Shown here: piece after piece, positions 16,849 to 25,273 of the stretch | How the letters are laid out: each line of letters begins with the position of its first letter | Numbering within the stretch: position 1 is the first letter of the stretch | NCBI RefSeq assembly: GCF_003957745.1 | Contig: NZ_CP020373.1 | Span: 186,001 to 250,000, forward strand | Length of the DNA stretch: 64,000 bases | Reading direction: 5' to 3' | From: Shewanella khirikhana | GTDB lineage: Bacteria; Pseudomonadota; Gammaproteobacteria; Enterobacterales; Shewanellaceae | Notes under the pieces: model-generated | The model's input: only the letters and a program-made list of their open reading frames with translations | Told to the model about the DNA's origin: nothing | The model's database searches: none | Translations under genes and position numbers: made by a program

Positions 16849-16936
16849 GATTTCAATTTGTCTGACAGGGGTTTAGGGTCTGACGTGCCCTTAAATTGAA
16901 ACGTCAGAAATCGAACATCCCATGGTTGTTGGGATG
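16849..16936. repeat. cluster of inverted repeats of unknown role
   Basis: Three overlapping inverted repeats fill this part of the 303-bp gap between the OmpA-like gene and ohrR: TTTCAATTT/AAATTGAAA, TCTGACGT (16879-16886) with ACGTCAGA (16901-16908), and CATCCCA (16916-16922) with TGGGATG (16930-16936). No ORF is present. It may be a structured RNA, a dispersed repeat remnant or part of two promoters. Confidence 0.4.
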
Positions 16937-17035
16937 CAGGCTTTTCAGCCGACAGAGGTGTCATTATTTTGGCTGAAAAAAATTTTTTACACCCTTGATA
17001 ATAAACTCGCCAGACCAGTGTTTTTTTTGCTATAA

Positions 17036-17050
17036 CACAACTAATTTGTG
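17036..17050 (+). promoter_or_regulatory. candidate operator before the OhrR-like gene
   Basis: CACAACTAATTTGTG is an inverted repeat (CACAA-N5-TTGTG) 29 bp before the GTG start. MarR/OhrR proteins usually bind AT-rich palindromes of this size at their own promoter, so autoregulation is likely. Confidence 0.4.
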
Positions 17051-17078
17051 CACAACTTAACGCATGTGAGGCAAGACG

Positions 17079-17516
17079 GTGCAAGATTCTCTGGCGTTGG
17101 ACCGACAGGTCTGTTTTTCCCTTTACCGGGCGAGCAATGCAATGATCCGGGCGTACCGCCCGATTTTGGACGGTTTGGGGCTGACCTATCCGCAATATCT
17201 GGTGATGTTGGTGTTGTGGGAAGAGGAGGGCCTCAGCGTGAAGTCTCTGGGCGAACGGCTACATCTGGATTCCGGCACCCTGACACCGCTGCTTAAGCGG
17301 CTCGAAAGCAAGGGGCTGGTCAGTCGTGGCCGCAGTGAACAGGATGAGCGGGTGCGGGTGTTGCACCTCACCGATGAAGGTCGCATGCTTAAACTGGGCG
17401 CCAGGGATATTCCCGACAGGATGCGCTGCATGGTCGGGGCCGGTCTGGATGAGCTGACCGAACTTAAGCGCCTGTGTGATAAAGCGGCCAAATTGCTGGA
17501 GCGGGAAATATCGTGA
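17079..17516 (+). CDS. OhrR-like MarR-family regulator
   Basis: 145-aa winged-helix regulator. The N-terminal LDRQVCFSLYRA matches OhrR, with C12 in the place of the peroxide-reactive cysteine; oxidation would release DNA. The wing segment (LTPLLKRLESKGLV, DERVRVLHLTDEG) is typical MarR. GTG 17079 has GAGG seven bases upstream. The usual partner gene ohr is not adjacent: the stop overlaps the next start by four bases, coupling it to a GlpD-like oxidoreductase. Confidence 0.85.
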   Translation: MQDSLALDRQVCFSLYRASNAMIRAYRPILDGLGLTYPQYLVMLVLWEEEGLSVKSLGERLHLDSGTLTPLLKRLESKGLVSRGRSEQDERVRVLHLTDEGRMLKLGARDIPDRMRCMVGAGLDELTELKRLCDKAAKLLEREIS

Positions 17517-18730
17517 GCAAACACGTGGATGTGCTGGTGGTTGGCGGGGGCATTAACGGTGTGGGCGTAGCCCAGTTTGCCGCTGCCGCAGGCTACAGCG
17601 TGCTGTTGGTCGAGCGGGGGCGCGTTGGCGGCGAAACCTCGGGCAACTCCAGCAAGCTCATCCACGGCGGCCTGCGTTATCTTGAAAGCTTCCAACTTGA
17701 TTTGGTGCGAACATCCCTCGCAGCCCGACGCACATTGCTTCGGCTTGCGCCCGGCCTGGTCAAAGCCGTTCCCTTTTATATTCCCATCTATCGTCACAGC
17801 CAGCGCGGCGCCCTGACCATCCGTGCCGGGCTGTCTTTGTACGGGCTTTTATCTGAATTTGACCCCCTTGGCCGCTTCAGAAAGCTGCCACGCAGCGAAT
17901 GGCAAACCCTCGATGGGCTTGCCACCGATGGTCTTGAAACCGTATTTCAGTATTGGGATGCGCAAACCGACGACAGCCTGTTGTGCGAGGCGGTAGCCCA
18001 CAGCGCCAGGCTGCTTGGGGCCGAGGTATGGGAGCAATCCCGGGTAGAGCAAATTCGTCATCGCGGCGATGGCTGCGAAATCGATATCCTTGCTCAGGGC
18101 CAATCGCTCGCCATCTCTGCCGGACTGGTGGTTAACGCTTGCGGCCCCTGGGTCAATGAGCTGCTTGGCTGCGTGTCGCCGCCCACAACCAGCTTGCCAA
18201 TTGACTGGGTACAGGGCTCGCATCTGCTGTTGGAGATAGCGCCGCCGAGCGGCATCATGTATCTGGAGTCCCCGGTCGATCAGCGGGTGGTGTTTGTGAT
18301 GCCCTGGTACGGCAAAACGCTGGTTGGCACCACAGAAACCCGTCTGGCCAGCCTGGATGCCAGGCCCGAGCTCACCGAGGCTGAGCGGCGCTATTTACTG
18401 GCGCTTTACTGCCGCTATTTCCCCGGCGCCGGCAGTGCCGACGAGGTTGCGGGCAAGATTTGCGGCAGCTTCTGTGGGGTGCGGGTGCTGCCCAAGGTCA
18501 ATGGTGATGCCTTTAACGCCCCGCGGGATACCCTGATGCACACCAATGTGTCCCATCCCAGGCTGCTCAGTATCTATGGCGGTAAGCTCACCACCTTCAG
18601 AGCCAGCAGCGCTGAAGTGCTCGACTGGATTAAAGCGCGGCTGGGATCCCGCCCCAGTGTCGCCGATGTCGATAAGCTGATGCTGCATGCTGCGCCATCC
18701 CGGGATGATTTTGCCTCGCAAACAGGCTAA
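17513..18730 (+). CDS. short GlpD-like FAD-dependent oxidoreductase
   Basis: 405-aa protein close to aerobic glycerol-3-phosphate dehydrogenase: FAD motif VVGGGINGVGVA, SSKLIHGGLRYLE, WVQGSHL, VFVMPW and GGKLTTF. It ends about 40 residues after GGKLTTF and so lacks the roughly 100-residue C-terminal helical domain of E. coli GlpD (501 aa). Activity on glycerol 3-phosphate is likely but not proved, and membrane/quinone coupling may differ. The GTG start overlaps the ohrR-like stop by four bases (GTGA), implying translational coupling. Confidence 0.82.
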   Translation: MSKHVDVLVVGGGINGVGVAQFAAAAGYSVLLVERGRVGGETSGNSSKLIHGGLRYLESFQLDLVRTSLAARRTLLRLAPGLVKAVPFYIPIYRHSQRGALTIRAGLSLYGLLSEFDPLGRFRKLPRSEWQTLDGLATDGLETVFQYWDAQTDDSLLCEAVAHSARLLGAEVWEQSRVEQIRHRGDGCEIDILAQGQSLAISAGLVVNACGPWVNELLGCVSPPTTSLPIDWVQGSHLLLEIAPPSGIMYLESPVDQRVVFVMPWYGKTLVGTTETRLASLDARPELTEAERRYLLALYCRYFPGAGSADEVAGKICGSFCGVRVLPKVNGDAFNAPRDTLMHTNVSHPRLLSIYGGKLTTFRASSAEVLDWIKARLGSRPSVADVDKLMLHAAPSRDDFASQTG

Positions 18731-18762
18731 AGTGTGCGCCGATTTTGTGAGGAGAACCGTCA

Positions 18763-19899
18763 GTGAGCTGTGATTACTTTGCCAAAGGCCTTTGCCAGTC
18801 CTGCCGTTTAATGCCAACCAGCGTTGATAAACAGCTGGAGGATAAGCAGCAGCGGCTGCAGTCTTTGCTGGCTGAATTGCCGGTGGAGCAGTATTTGCCT
18901 GCGGTGTCCGGCGCTGAGTTCGGTTTTCGCAACAAAGCCAAAATGGTGGTGATGGGGGCTGCGCACCAGCCGGTACTGGGGATCCCAGGGCCTGATGGCA
19001 CGCCGGTAAGTTTGACCCAGTGCCCCCTGTATCCATCTGATATGCAAAGCTTACTCGCAGAGCTTGAGGGCTTTGTGCGCCGCGCCGGGATCCCGCCTTA
19101 CCGGGTCGACAAGGCAAAGGGCGAGCTTAAATTTATTCTGCTGACCCGCAGTGCGGTGCGTGGCGAGTTTATGCTGCGCTTTGTGCTTCGCAGCAAAGAT
19201 GCCATTGCCCGTATTGAGCGGGAACTGCCAGCCTTGCTGACTGCGTTTCCCGCCATCAAGGTGGTGTCGGTGAATCTGCAGCCGGTTCATATGGCAAGGC
19301 TTGAAGGGGACGAGGAAATCTTCCTGACCGAAGCGACCCGGCTGGAGGAAGTCTTTAATGGGGTGCCACTGTTTATCCGGCCCAAGAGCTTTTTCCAGAC
19401 CAATCCAGAAGTGGCAGCAAGCCTTTATGCCACTGCGGCAAATTGGGTGGATGAACTTGCGCCTCAAAGCCTGTGGGATCTGTTCTGTGGTGTGGGCGGC
19501 TTTGGCCTGCACTGTGCCAGTGCCGACTTGCCGGTAACGGGCATCGAGATTGAGGCGGAAGCCATCGACTGTGCCAAAACCTCTGCCAGGGCGCTGGGGC
19601 TTGAGAACCTGTCATTTGCCGCGCTCGACTCCACTGACTTTGCCAAAGGGCAGCAAGCTGCGCAGGTGCCCGAGGTGATTATTGTTAATCCACCCCGGCG
19701 CGGCATTGGCGAGGCACTGTGCCACAGCCTGTCTGAGTTTGCCCCCAGGGCCATTCTGTACTCGAGCTGTAATCCCGAGACCCTGGCCAAGGATCTGGCA
19801 CTGATTTCGGGCTATCGCATCGCCCGGGTGCAGCTTTTCGATATGTTCCCCCACAGCGACCACTTTGAGGTGCTGTGTCTGCTGCTCAAACAGCAATAA
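18763..19899 (+). CDS. rlmC: 23S rRNA (uracil-747-C5)-methyltransferase
   Basis: SAM-dependent methyltransferase that modifies 23S rRNA. The 4Fe-4S ligands C3, C11, C14 and C87 are all present. The SAM motif lies in LWDLFCGVGGFGLH and the catalytic cysteine C336 in YSSCNPETLAKDL. Length (378 aa) fits RlmC rather than the longer RlmD. The GTG start has AGGAG eight bases upstream and lies 32 bp after the GlpD-like stop. Confidence 0.92.
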   Translation: MSCDYFAKGLCQSCRLMPTSVDKQLEDKQQRLQSLLAELPVEQYLPAVSGAEFGFRNKAKMVVMGAAHQPVLGIPGPDGTPVSLTQCPLYPSDMQSLLAELEGFVRRAGIPPYRVDKAKGELKFILLTRSAVRGEFMLRFVLRSKDAIARIERELPALLTAFPAIKVVSVNLQPVHMARLEGDEEIFLTEATRLEEVFNGVPLFIRPKSFFQTNPEVAASLYATAANWVDELAPQSLWDLFCGVGGFGLHCASADLPVTGIEIEAEAIDCAKTSARALGLENLSFAALDSTDFAKGQQAAQVPEVIIVNPPRRGIGEALCHSLSEFAPRAILYSSCNPETLAKDLALISGYRIARVQLFDMFPHSDHFEVLCLLLKQQ

Positions 19900-19917
19900 A
19901 GCCCGCGTTTCAACTGA

Positions 19918-21114
19918 CTAAAATACAGGTCTGCGCCAGCGCAGGCTGATGGCGGCGCCGCCGAGGCGCCCTGAGTTGTCGACCCTGAGCTTACCCTGAT
20001 GCCAGATGGCAATTTTGCGGACAATATAGAGCCCCAGGCCGTAGCCTGAGCTGTTTGGGCTGCTGCCGCGCTGAAATGCCTGGCGCAGGTCTTTGTCGGT
20101 ATCGGCGATGCCGGGGCCATCATCTTCCACGGTAAGGCACCAATGACGCGGCTCGGCTACCAGGGTGATGCGTATTTGTTTATCGGCGTATTTCAGCGCA
20201 TTGGCAATCAGGTTCTGGCCGGCCAAATCCATGCTGAGGGGGTCAAGCAGCACCTTGCCGGCCGTCAGCTTGCAGTCGACTTCTCCTTCGAGCGTTATCG
20301 CGCTCTGATACACGGAAAACTTCTCCAGCAGCGCCGAGATAAAGGCATCGGCATCCTGCCAGTCACGGGTTTGCTCGCCCTGTTGATGCTCAACCCGCGC
20401 AAACGACAGGTAGTTTTTGGTGAGCTCTTCAATCTGGTCGATATCCTGGCTGAGCCGGTTTAAATAGTCCCCCGGCAGATTGTCTTTCGACAGCTCCAAC
20501 ACAAAGCGCATTCTTGATAGCGGAGTGCGGATCTCATGGGACATGGTGCGCGATAAATCCCTGTGCAGCCTTAAAAAATCCATGATTTGCGCGGTCATGG
20601 TTTCAAATCCCTGCGCCAGCGGATAAATGGCCGAGCGTGGGCCAATACCGGTTTTCAGCCGCTTGGGATGACGGCCAAAATCCACCGCCTGACTTTGCAG
20701 CAGGCTTAGGTCTTTAAACACCCGCCCAATCAGCAGCAATATCGCCAGCGCCAGACTGGCATACAGCAGGGGGATGAGCGGGGTGATATCGCCGCTGCCA
20801 TTGCGCATCGGCACTGGCCCCATTTGCCTTAAGCTGCCGTCTGGATTTTGCTGATAGAAATACTGCTCGCCGCTATCCAGACTCAGGGAAATGATTTTGC
20901 CGTTTGCCAGTTTATCGGTGAGCTCTTTTGAGAAGGCGATGGTATTGGCAGGCAGGGTTTTGAATTCCAGTTGCCCTTCTGCCAGCAGCGCTTCTACATC
21001 GAGGCTGTAGCCGTAGGCCTCTTCCGAGGCGCTGTAAATCAGGTTGAATGACCAGACGATAAGCGCGCAGGAGGCAATGATAAGCACAAACAGCCGGATC
21101 AGCTGACGCCTCAT
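19918..21114 (-). CDS. sensor histidine kinase
   Basis: 398-aa inner-membrane kinase. TM1 is at about 8-27 and TM2 at about 112-131, enclosing an ~85-residue periplasmic sensor. HAMP-like and HisKA segments follow with phospho-acceptor H193 (MSHEIRTP), then N and G boxes (NLIANALKYA, DDGPGI, GYGLGLYIV). The start overlaps the regulator stop as ATGA. It is the last gene of the mipA-DUF3019-regulator-kinase operon and probably senses an envelope signal. Confidence 0.9.
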   Translation of the reverse strand: MRRQLIRLFVLIIASCALIVWSFNLIYSASEEAYGYSLDVEALLAEGQLEFKTLPANTIAFSKELTDKLANGKIISLSLDSGEQYFYQQNPDGSLRQMGPVPMRNGSGDITPLIPLLYASLALAILLLIGRVFKDLSLLQSQAVDFGRHPKRLKTGIGPRSAIYPLAQGFETMTAQIMDFLRLHRDLSRTMSHEIRTPLSRMRFVLELSKDNLPGDYLNRLSQDIDQIEELTKNYLSFARVEHQQGEQTRDWQDADAFISALLEKFSVYQSAITLEGEVDCKLTAGKVLLDPLSMDLAGQNLIANALKYADKQIRITLVAEPRHWCLTVEDDGPGIADTDKDLRQAFQRGSSPNSSGYGLGLYIVRKIAIWHQGKLRVDNSGRLGGAAISLRWRRPVF

Positions 21115-21815
21115 ATTGCCTCATCCAGACTGAAGCTCAGCAAGTAGCCCCGGCCATGGACGGTGCGGATACTGAGGCCGGGCACGGCAATTTTTTCAAG
21201 CTTACGCCGCAGGCGGGAGATCTTAAGATCCATCGCCCGATCGAGGCCGTCATACTCGCGGCCAATAAATTGCTCGAACAGATATTCGCGGCTCAGTACC
21301 TCGTCCAGCCGGTGGACAAAAATCCACATCAGCTCGGTTTCCTGGGTAGTCAGCGGGTAGTTTTGCTCACCAAAACACAGTTGCTGGTGGGCCTTGTGTA
21401 AGCTCAGGCCGCGGCGCTGCCAAAGCTGTTTATCTTCGCCGGGCGCAGTTTTAAGACGCGCTTTTATCCGCGCCAGCAGCAGGCTTGGCACCACGGGTTT
21501 GCTGATGTAGTCGGCGGCGCCAAGCTCCAGGCCGCGAATTTCATCTTCGCTGTCGGCAAGGGCGGTCATAAAAATAATCGGCGCGTTCAGGTGGCCGCTG
21601 AGGGTAGGAAAGGCACTGAAGCCATCCTGGCCGGGCAGCATGACATCGCACAGTGCCAGCGCGATGGTTTTGCCTTGCACCAGCTTGAGTGCCAGTTCCA
21701 CCGAGGGCGCATGAAGTACTTCAAATCCCTGATTCGACAGGAAAGTCACAATAAGCTCTGCCAGCGGCAGATCGTCTTCTATCAGCAGCAGGGTATGAGT
21801 TACAGCAGATCCCAA
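21111..21815 (-). CDS. OmpR/RstA-type response regulator
   Basis: 234 aa. The receiver domain has acidic pocket EDD (13-15), phospho-acceptor D57 (CDVMLPG) and Lys in SKPV. The C-terminal winged helix is of OmpR type (LMWIFVHRLDEVLSREYL, KISRLRRKLE, RTVHGRGYLL). It starts at TTG 21815 with GGAGGGG six bases before it; the start lies inside the end of the DUF3019 gene (16-bp overlap), so translation is coupled. It probably regulates its own operon. Confidence 0.9.
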   Translation of the reverse strand: MGSAVTHTLLLIEDDLPLAELIVTFLSNQGFEVLHAPSVELALKLVQGKTIALALCDVMLPGQDGFSAFPTLSGHLNAPIIFMTALADSEDEIRGLELGAADYISKPVVPSLLLARIKARLKTAPGEDKQLWQRRGLSLHKAHQQLCFGEQNYPLTTQETELMWIFVHRLDEVLSREYLFEQFIGREYDGLDRAMDLKISRLRRKLEKIAVPGLSIRTVHGRGYLLSFSLDEAI

Positions 21816-22171
21816 TTGAGTCCCCTCCGTTTGCGTTTGGGTGCCGGCTGGAACAGGGCGACCGAAATCTCGGTGCGCATGATAACCCGTGAGTTCATAT
21901 CGCGGATTTCCAACATGGTGTCTTCTTCCAGCGCTAACGATAGCTGTTCATTCAAAGCCTTGAGTCCAATATAACAGCGTCTGGGGCTGGCTTCGTGGCT
22001 GAGCCACAGACACAGGTTTTGCTCAGTTTCGCCCTCGTAAGACACAGACACATCGAAGCGGCAGGGCAGTTGATCGCTGCTGGTGGCGCAGGCCTTGGGC
22101 ACCACCTGAAGCTCGCCCGCCGTCAGCGGCAGACTCAGTAACAGCAGGATAAGGCGGACAATGTTTTTCAT
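21800..22171 (-). CDS. DUF3019-like small exported protein
   Basis: 123 aa with a signal peptide (hydrophobic run to LTAG). Four mature cysteines are positioned for disulfides (KACATS, PCRFDV, NLCLWLS, RRCYIG), and the C-terminus is basic. It fits the DUF3019 family, which occurs next to MipA and a two-component system. Function is unknown; a periplasmic accessory to the sensor kinase is an inference. Confidence 0.7.
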   Translation of the reverse strand: MKNIVRLILLLLSLPLTAGELQVVPKACATSSDQLPCRFDVSVSYEGETEQNLCLWLSHEASPRRCYIGLKALNEQLSLALEEDTMLEIRDMNSRVIMRTEISVALFQPAPKRKRRGLNWDLL

Positions 22172-22180
22172 GCAGTCTCC

Positions 22181-23017
22181 TTAAAAGCTGTAACTGACAC
22201 CGACAAACCCGGCGAAATAGCTGTCAGCATCGATAAGGACGCTGTCGCGGATGGGTTTGCCGAGTTGGGTGTGTTTAAGGGTGGTAACAAAGGTCAGGCT
22301 GTCGGTAATGGGAACGTTCAGCACGGCTTTGACATACCAGTTGGTGGCCGCTTCCATCGGTTTTAATCGAATGGGACGCGCGAATTCCTCCGGGCGGACG
22401 TTGTAGTAGTAGTCGACCAGGTCGGCATTTTTGTAGACGCCGCCAGCTTCGAGCCCGAGGGCGCCCCAGGACCAGCCGAAGGCTTTGCGGGCACTCAATT
22501 GCCATTCATAGCCATTGTGCACCCCGGTGACATCATGAAAGACGCCCGTGGTCAGATCAAACGCCGGGGTGTACCAGGTGGCGCTTATTCCGGCCATGTA
22601 AGAGAGTTTGCGCTCGACCGCAGGTGGCGGCTCTACTTCCCGGCCAGGGCGGGTTATGGGTTCGCGAATGGGGGTAAAGCCCATGATGTCGGACAGCAGC
22701 AGCTTACCTACGCCGTCGTATTCGAAAAAGATGCCGTCATCATTGAGCTGGCCCTGAAGATCGACCGAGATCCAGTCGTTTTCATACAGGCTGTAACCCA
22801 GGGTGAAGTTTTCCACATAGAAACGATCGCCATAGTAATACCAACTCGGCAACACATAGGTGGTGATGTTTTCGGTTTTGGCTCTGGGGTTTTCCAGCAT
22901 GCCGTAGCCCAGCGCCAGGGAAACCTGCCAGTCGCCCGGGGTGACCTGCTGCAATTCCTCGGCGCGGGCGCCGCTACACAGGGGCAGCAGGATCAACAAC
23001 AATCGGAAATACTTCAT
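22181..23017 (-). CDS. MipA/OmpV-family outer-membrane protein
   Basis: 278-aa barrel protein with a signal peptide ending ARA-E and a C-terminal aromatic residue (FVGVSYSF). The repeated pattern of Gly/Tyr-rich strands (LGYGMLENPRAK, VLPSWYYYGDRFYVENFTLGYSL) is characteristic of MipA/OmpV. The start codon follows about 400 bp of intergenic DNA. It is first in a four-gene minus-strand operon, so it is both a likely target of and a client for the downstream two-component system. Confidence 0.85.
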   Translation of the reverse strand: MKYFRLLLILLPLCSGARAEELQQVTPGDWQVSLALGYGMLENPRAKTENITTYVLPSWYYYGDRFYVENFTLGYSLYENDWISVDLQGQLNDDGIFFEYDGVGKLLLSDIMGFTPIREPITRPGREVEPPPAVERKLSYMAGISATWYTPAFDLTTGVFHDVTGVHNGYEWQLSARKAFGWSWGALGLEAGGVYKNADLVDYYYNVRPEEFARPIRLKPMEAATNWYVKAVLNVPITDSLTFVTTLKHTQLGKPIRDSVLIDADSYFAGFVGVSYSF

Positions 23018-23170
23018 CTAATGTCGGTGCCTTATGTGGAACTGTGGGCGTTTCTTTTCTGAACGCCTTCTTATGCACAGCCTACCACCGCCGACTGTGA
23101 ATTTAAGCAAAATTAACAAAGAGCGTACAAAATGCTACAGCAATTTCCATGCTGTTCACCTTATACCTAT

Positions 23171-23357
23171 GGGCCAGCCGGTGTGTTCCGGCTATGCCCG
23201 CTAAAAAGTGCAATGGATGTGCTTTGGGCACACTGCCGGTAGTGAGTGTCGGCAGTTGCACGGCAAGGGAGCGACTGCACCGGGTTGTCCCTGGCAACCG
23301 CATTTCATTGTCCTGTGATTCCATGTTGGAACCCACCGCTTCGGCGGTGGTCTTTTC
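23171..23357 (+). ncRNA. candidate structured RNA or leader before chrA
   Basis: This part of the 404-bp gap between mipA and chrA folds locally into a chain of hairpins. GGGC-AGCCGG pairs with CCGGCT-GCCC (23171-23199). GTGCAA (23208-23213) pairs with TTGCAC (23256-23261), enclosing hairpins TGTGC/GCACA and CTGCCG/CGGCAG. GGTTG/CAACC (23283-23299) and TTCCA/TGGAA (23319-23331) follow, then a UUCG-loop terminator. It could be a small RNA or a terminating leader controlling chrA. I match it to no known family. Confidence 0.45.
23333..23357 (+). terminator. UUCG-loop terminator upstream of chrA
   Basis: CCACCGC and GCGGTGG enclose a TTCG tetraloop, followed by TCTTTTCT. No protein gene ends just upstream on this strand, so it must end a leader or small RNA. 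Confidence 0.65.
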
Positions 23358-23421
23358 TGTCAACTCCATGCAATAAAGATGTCATAATCTGAGGCCGAAT
23401 CTTTGCGGGAGATGCGTATTT

Positions 23422-24567
23422 ATGTGGCAGATTTTTGTGCGTTTTTTCATGCTGGGCCTCACCAGCTTTGGCGGTCCTGCCGCTCATATCGGTTACTTCA
23501 GACACACCTTTGTCAATGAACTCAATTGGGTCGATGAGCGCCGCTTTGGGGCGCTGGTAGCCCTGTCGCAGTTTCTGCCGGGGCCTGGTTCTAGCCAGCT
23601 GGGCTTTGCCATTGGTCTGACCCGCGGTGGCTTGGGCGGCGCCATTGCCGCCTTCGTTGGTTTTACGCTGCCGTCGGCGATGCTGATGTACCTGCTGGCG
23701 GTGACCAGCGCCAACCTTCTGGGGCAATCCTGGTTTGAGGGGCTTATCCACGGCCTGAAACTCCTGGCGGTAGTGGTGGTGATGGATGCCTGTCTGGGCA
23801 TGTTTCGCCAGTTTTGCCAAAACACGGTTGCCAGGCTGATTATGGCGGCCAGCACCATAGCCCTGCTGCTGTTTGGCCTCAGCTGGGTGCAGTTTGTGGT
23901 GCTGGGGCTTGCCGCTGTGGTGGGCGTTGGCTATTTGTCGCCGGCCGGTGAAGCGGGCGGCAAACTGGCCGGGATTGGCTGGGGCTGGCTGCTTGCCTTT
24001 GCCCTGCTGCTTGGCGGCGCGTTTTATGGCGTCGATGCCTTCAGTGGCGGCAGCGAAGCCTGGCTGGGGGCGGTGAACTTCCAGGCCGGTTCGCTGGTGT
24101 TTGGTGGTGGCCATGTGGTGCTGCCTTTGCTTGAAGGACACTTCAGCGAGCTGATGTCGGCCGACCGCTTCTTAACCGGGTACGCGGCGGCGCAGGCCAT
24201 TCCTGGCCCCATGTTTACCCTGGCGACATTTTTGGGCGCCGATGCGGCCACGGGCGATGCAGTGTTTGGTGCATTGATTGCCACCCTGGCCATCTTCCTG
24301 CCGGGCTTTTTGTTGCTGCTGGCCTTCCTGCCCGCCTGGGAAGGGCTTAGTCAGCGTCCAAGAATTGCAGGCGCCGTGGCGGGGGTGAATGCCGCCGTGG
24401 TCGGGCTGCTGCTGAGTGCTTTGTATCAGCCGATTTGGCTCTCTGCGGTCGCAGGGCCAATTGACATGGCGCTGGTGGTAGCGGGTTTTGCCGCACTCAA
24501 AGTGCTGAGGTTGCCGATATTGGCGCTGGTGGCAGGATTTGCGCTGGTCGGTGGCCTTTGGCTGTAG
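23422..24567 (+). CDS. chrA: chromate transporter, ChrA family
   Basis: 381-aa inner-membrane protein made of two homologous halves, each starting with the FxRFFMLGLTSFGGPAAHIGYF or VNFQAGSLVFGGGHVVLPLLE type motif, with the PGPGSSQLG and PGPMFTLATFLG repeats. CHR family members export chromate by proton antiport. Presence in a Shewanella core region suggests resistance or a broader oxyanion role. ATG 23422 follows GGGAG. It ends at a bidirectional terminator shared with lpoB. Confidence 0.9.
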   Translation: MWQIFVRFFMLGLTSFGGPAAHIGYFRHTFVNELNWVDERRFGALVALSQFLPGPGSSQLGFAIGLTRGGLGGAIAAFVGFTLPSAMLMYLLAVTSANLLGQSWFEGLIHGLKLLAVVVVMDACLGMFRQFCQNTVARLIMAASTIALLLFGLSWVQFVVLGLAAVVGVGYLSPAGEAGGKLAGIGWGWLLAFALLLGGAFYGVDAFSGGSEAWLGAVNFQAGSLVFGGGHVVLPLLEGHFSELMSADRFLTGYAAAQAIPGPMFTLATFLGADAATGDAVFGALIATLAIFLPGFLLLLAFLPAWEGLSQRPRIAGAVAGVNAAVVGLLLSALYQPIWLSAVAGPIDMALVVAGFAALKVLRLPILALVAGFALVGGLWL

Positions 24568-24631
24568 CCGCTTGGATATAGCCGCTGAGGTTGTGGCGGA
24601 AGTAGCGATAGTCATGTAAACCACAGCAATA

Positions 24632-24660
24632 AAAAAACCAGCGCATTGCGCTGGTTTTTT
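24632..24660. terminator. bidirectional terminator chrA/lpoB
   Basis: AAAAAACCAGCGC and GCGCTGGTTTTTT form a 12-13 bp stem with loop ATT. It has A-runs on the left and T-runs on the right, so it serves both convergent transcripts. Confidence 0.9.
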
Positions 24661-24677
24661 ATTTAGCTGTTAGCCAG

Positions 24678-25271
24678 TTACATGCCAAGGAATGACTTGG
24701 ACTTGGTCTTGCGGATTTCTTTTTCATCAGACCATTCGATAAGGCCGGTTTCCAAATCCATCAGACGCATGGTCATCTTGTAGTACACATCCTTGGTGCT
24801 GCCTTCCTGCTTAACAATGCTCGACAGGTTGCCATAGAGCATGTACTGGGCGCCGATTTGACGGCCGAAGCGGATAGCGGTGGATGGGTCAACCATGCCG
24901 GAATTGTTCTGGTAATCCAGTTGCTTGCGTACTGAGTCTACCTTGGTCATGTCGATAAAACGGAACTTGCCTGAGCGCAGCAGCTTGTTGCTGATAGAGT
25001 CGGTGACTGACTCAGTATCAATATGCTCGGAGGTTTTGTTCTTGATTTTGTCCACAAAAATGATTGGACGCTCGTTGGCGGTAATGGCCACCACAGGTGG
25101 GAAGGTCAGCATGCTGTCGACCATCTTGGAGGTGATCGCCTGCAGATCGGTGGAACCGAAGTTCTCGTTCACCGTTTCCACTTCGGTGGCATCGCCGTAC
25201 TCAACCTTGGATTGACAGGCGCCGAGTCCCAGGGACGCTGCCAGGATGAAAATCAGTTTAAAGTGTTTCAT
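24678..25271 (-). CDS. lpoB: LpoB-like penicillin-binding protein activator lipoprotein
   Basis: 197-aa outer-membrane lipoprotein with lipobox LGLGAC. LpoB proteins reach through the peptidoglycan to activate the class A synthase PBP1b. The globular domain is recognisable (RPIIFVDKIKNKTSEHIDT, FRFIDMTKVDSVRKQLDYQ, IGAQYMLYGNLSSIVKQ, DLETGLIEWSDEKEI). ATG 25271 lies two bases after the preceding gene's stop; the upstream in-frame ATG at 25283 overlaps that gene and is less likely. It is last in a five-gene operon. Confidence 0.85.
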   Translation of the reverse strand: MKHFKLIFILAASLGLGACQSKVEYGDATEVETVNENFGSTDLQAITSKMVDSMLTFPPVVAITANERPIIFVDKIKNKTSEHIDTESVTDSISNKLLRSGKFRFIDMTKVDSVRKQLDYQNNSGMVDPSTAIRFGRQIGAQYMLYGNLSSIVKQEGSTKDVYYKMTMRLMDLETGLIEWSDEKEIRKTKSKSFLGM

Positions 25272-25273
25272 AG

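Noticed and set aside
23149..23376. 75-aa frame through the hairpin region before chrA
   Set aside because: It passes through six hairpins and the terminator, which indicates structured RNA rather than a protein.
23305..24141. 278-aa open frame antisense to chrA
   Set aside because: Basic, Gln/His-rich composition typical of a shadow; chrA has clear repeats and motifs.
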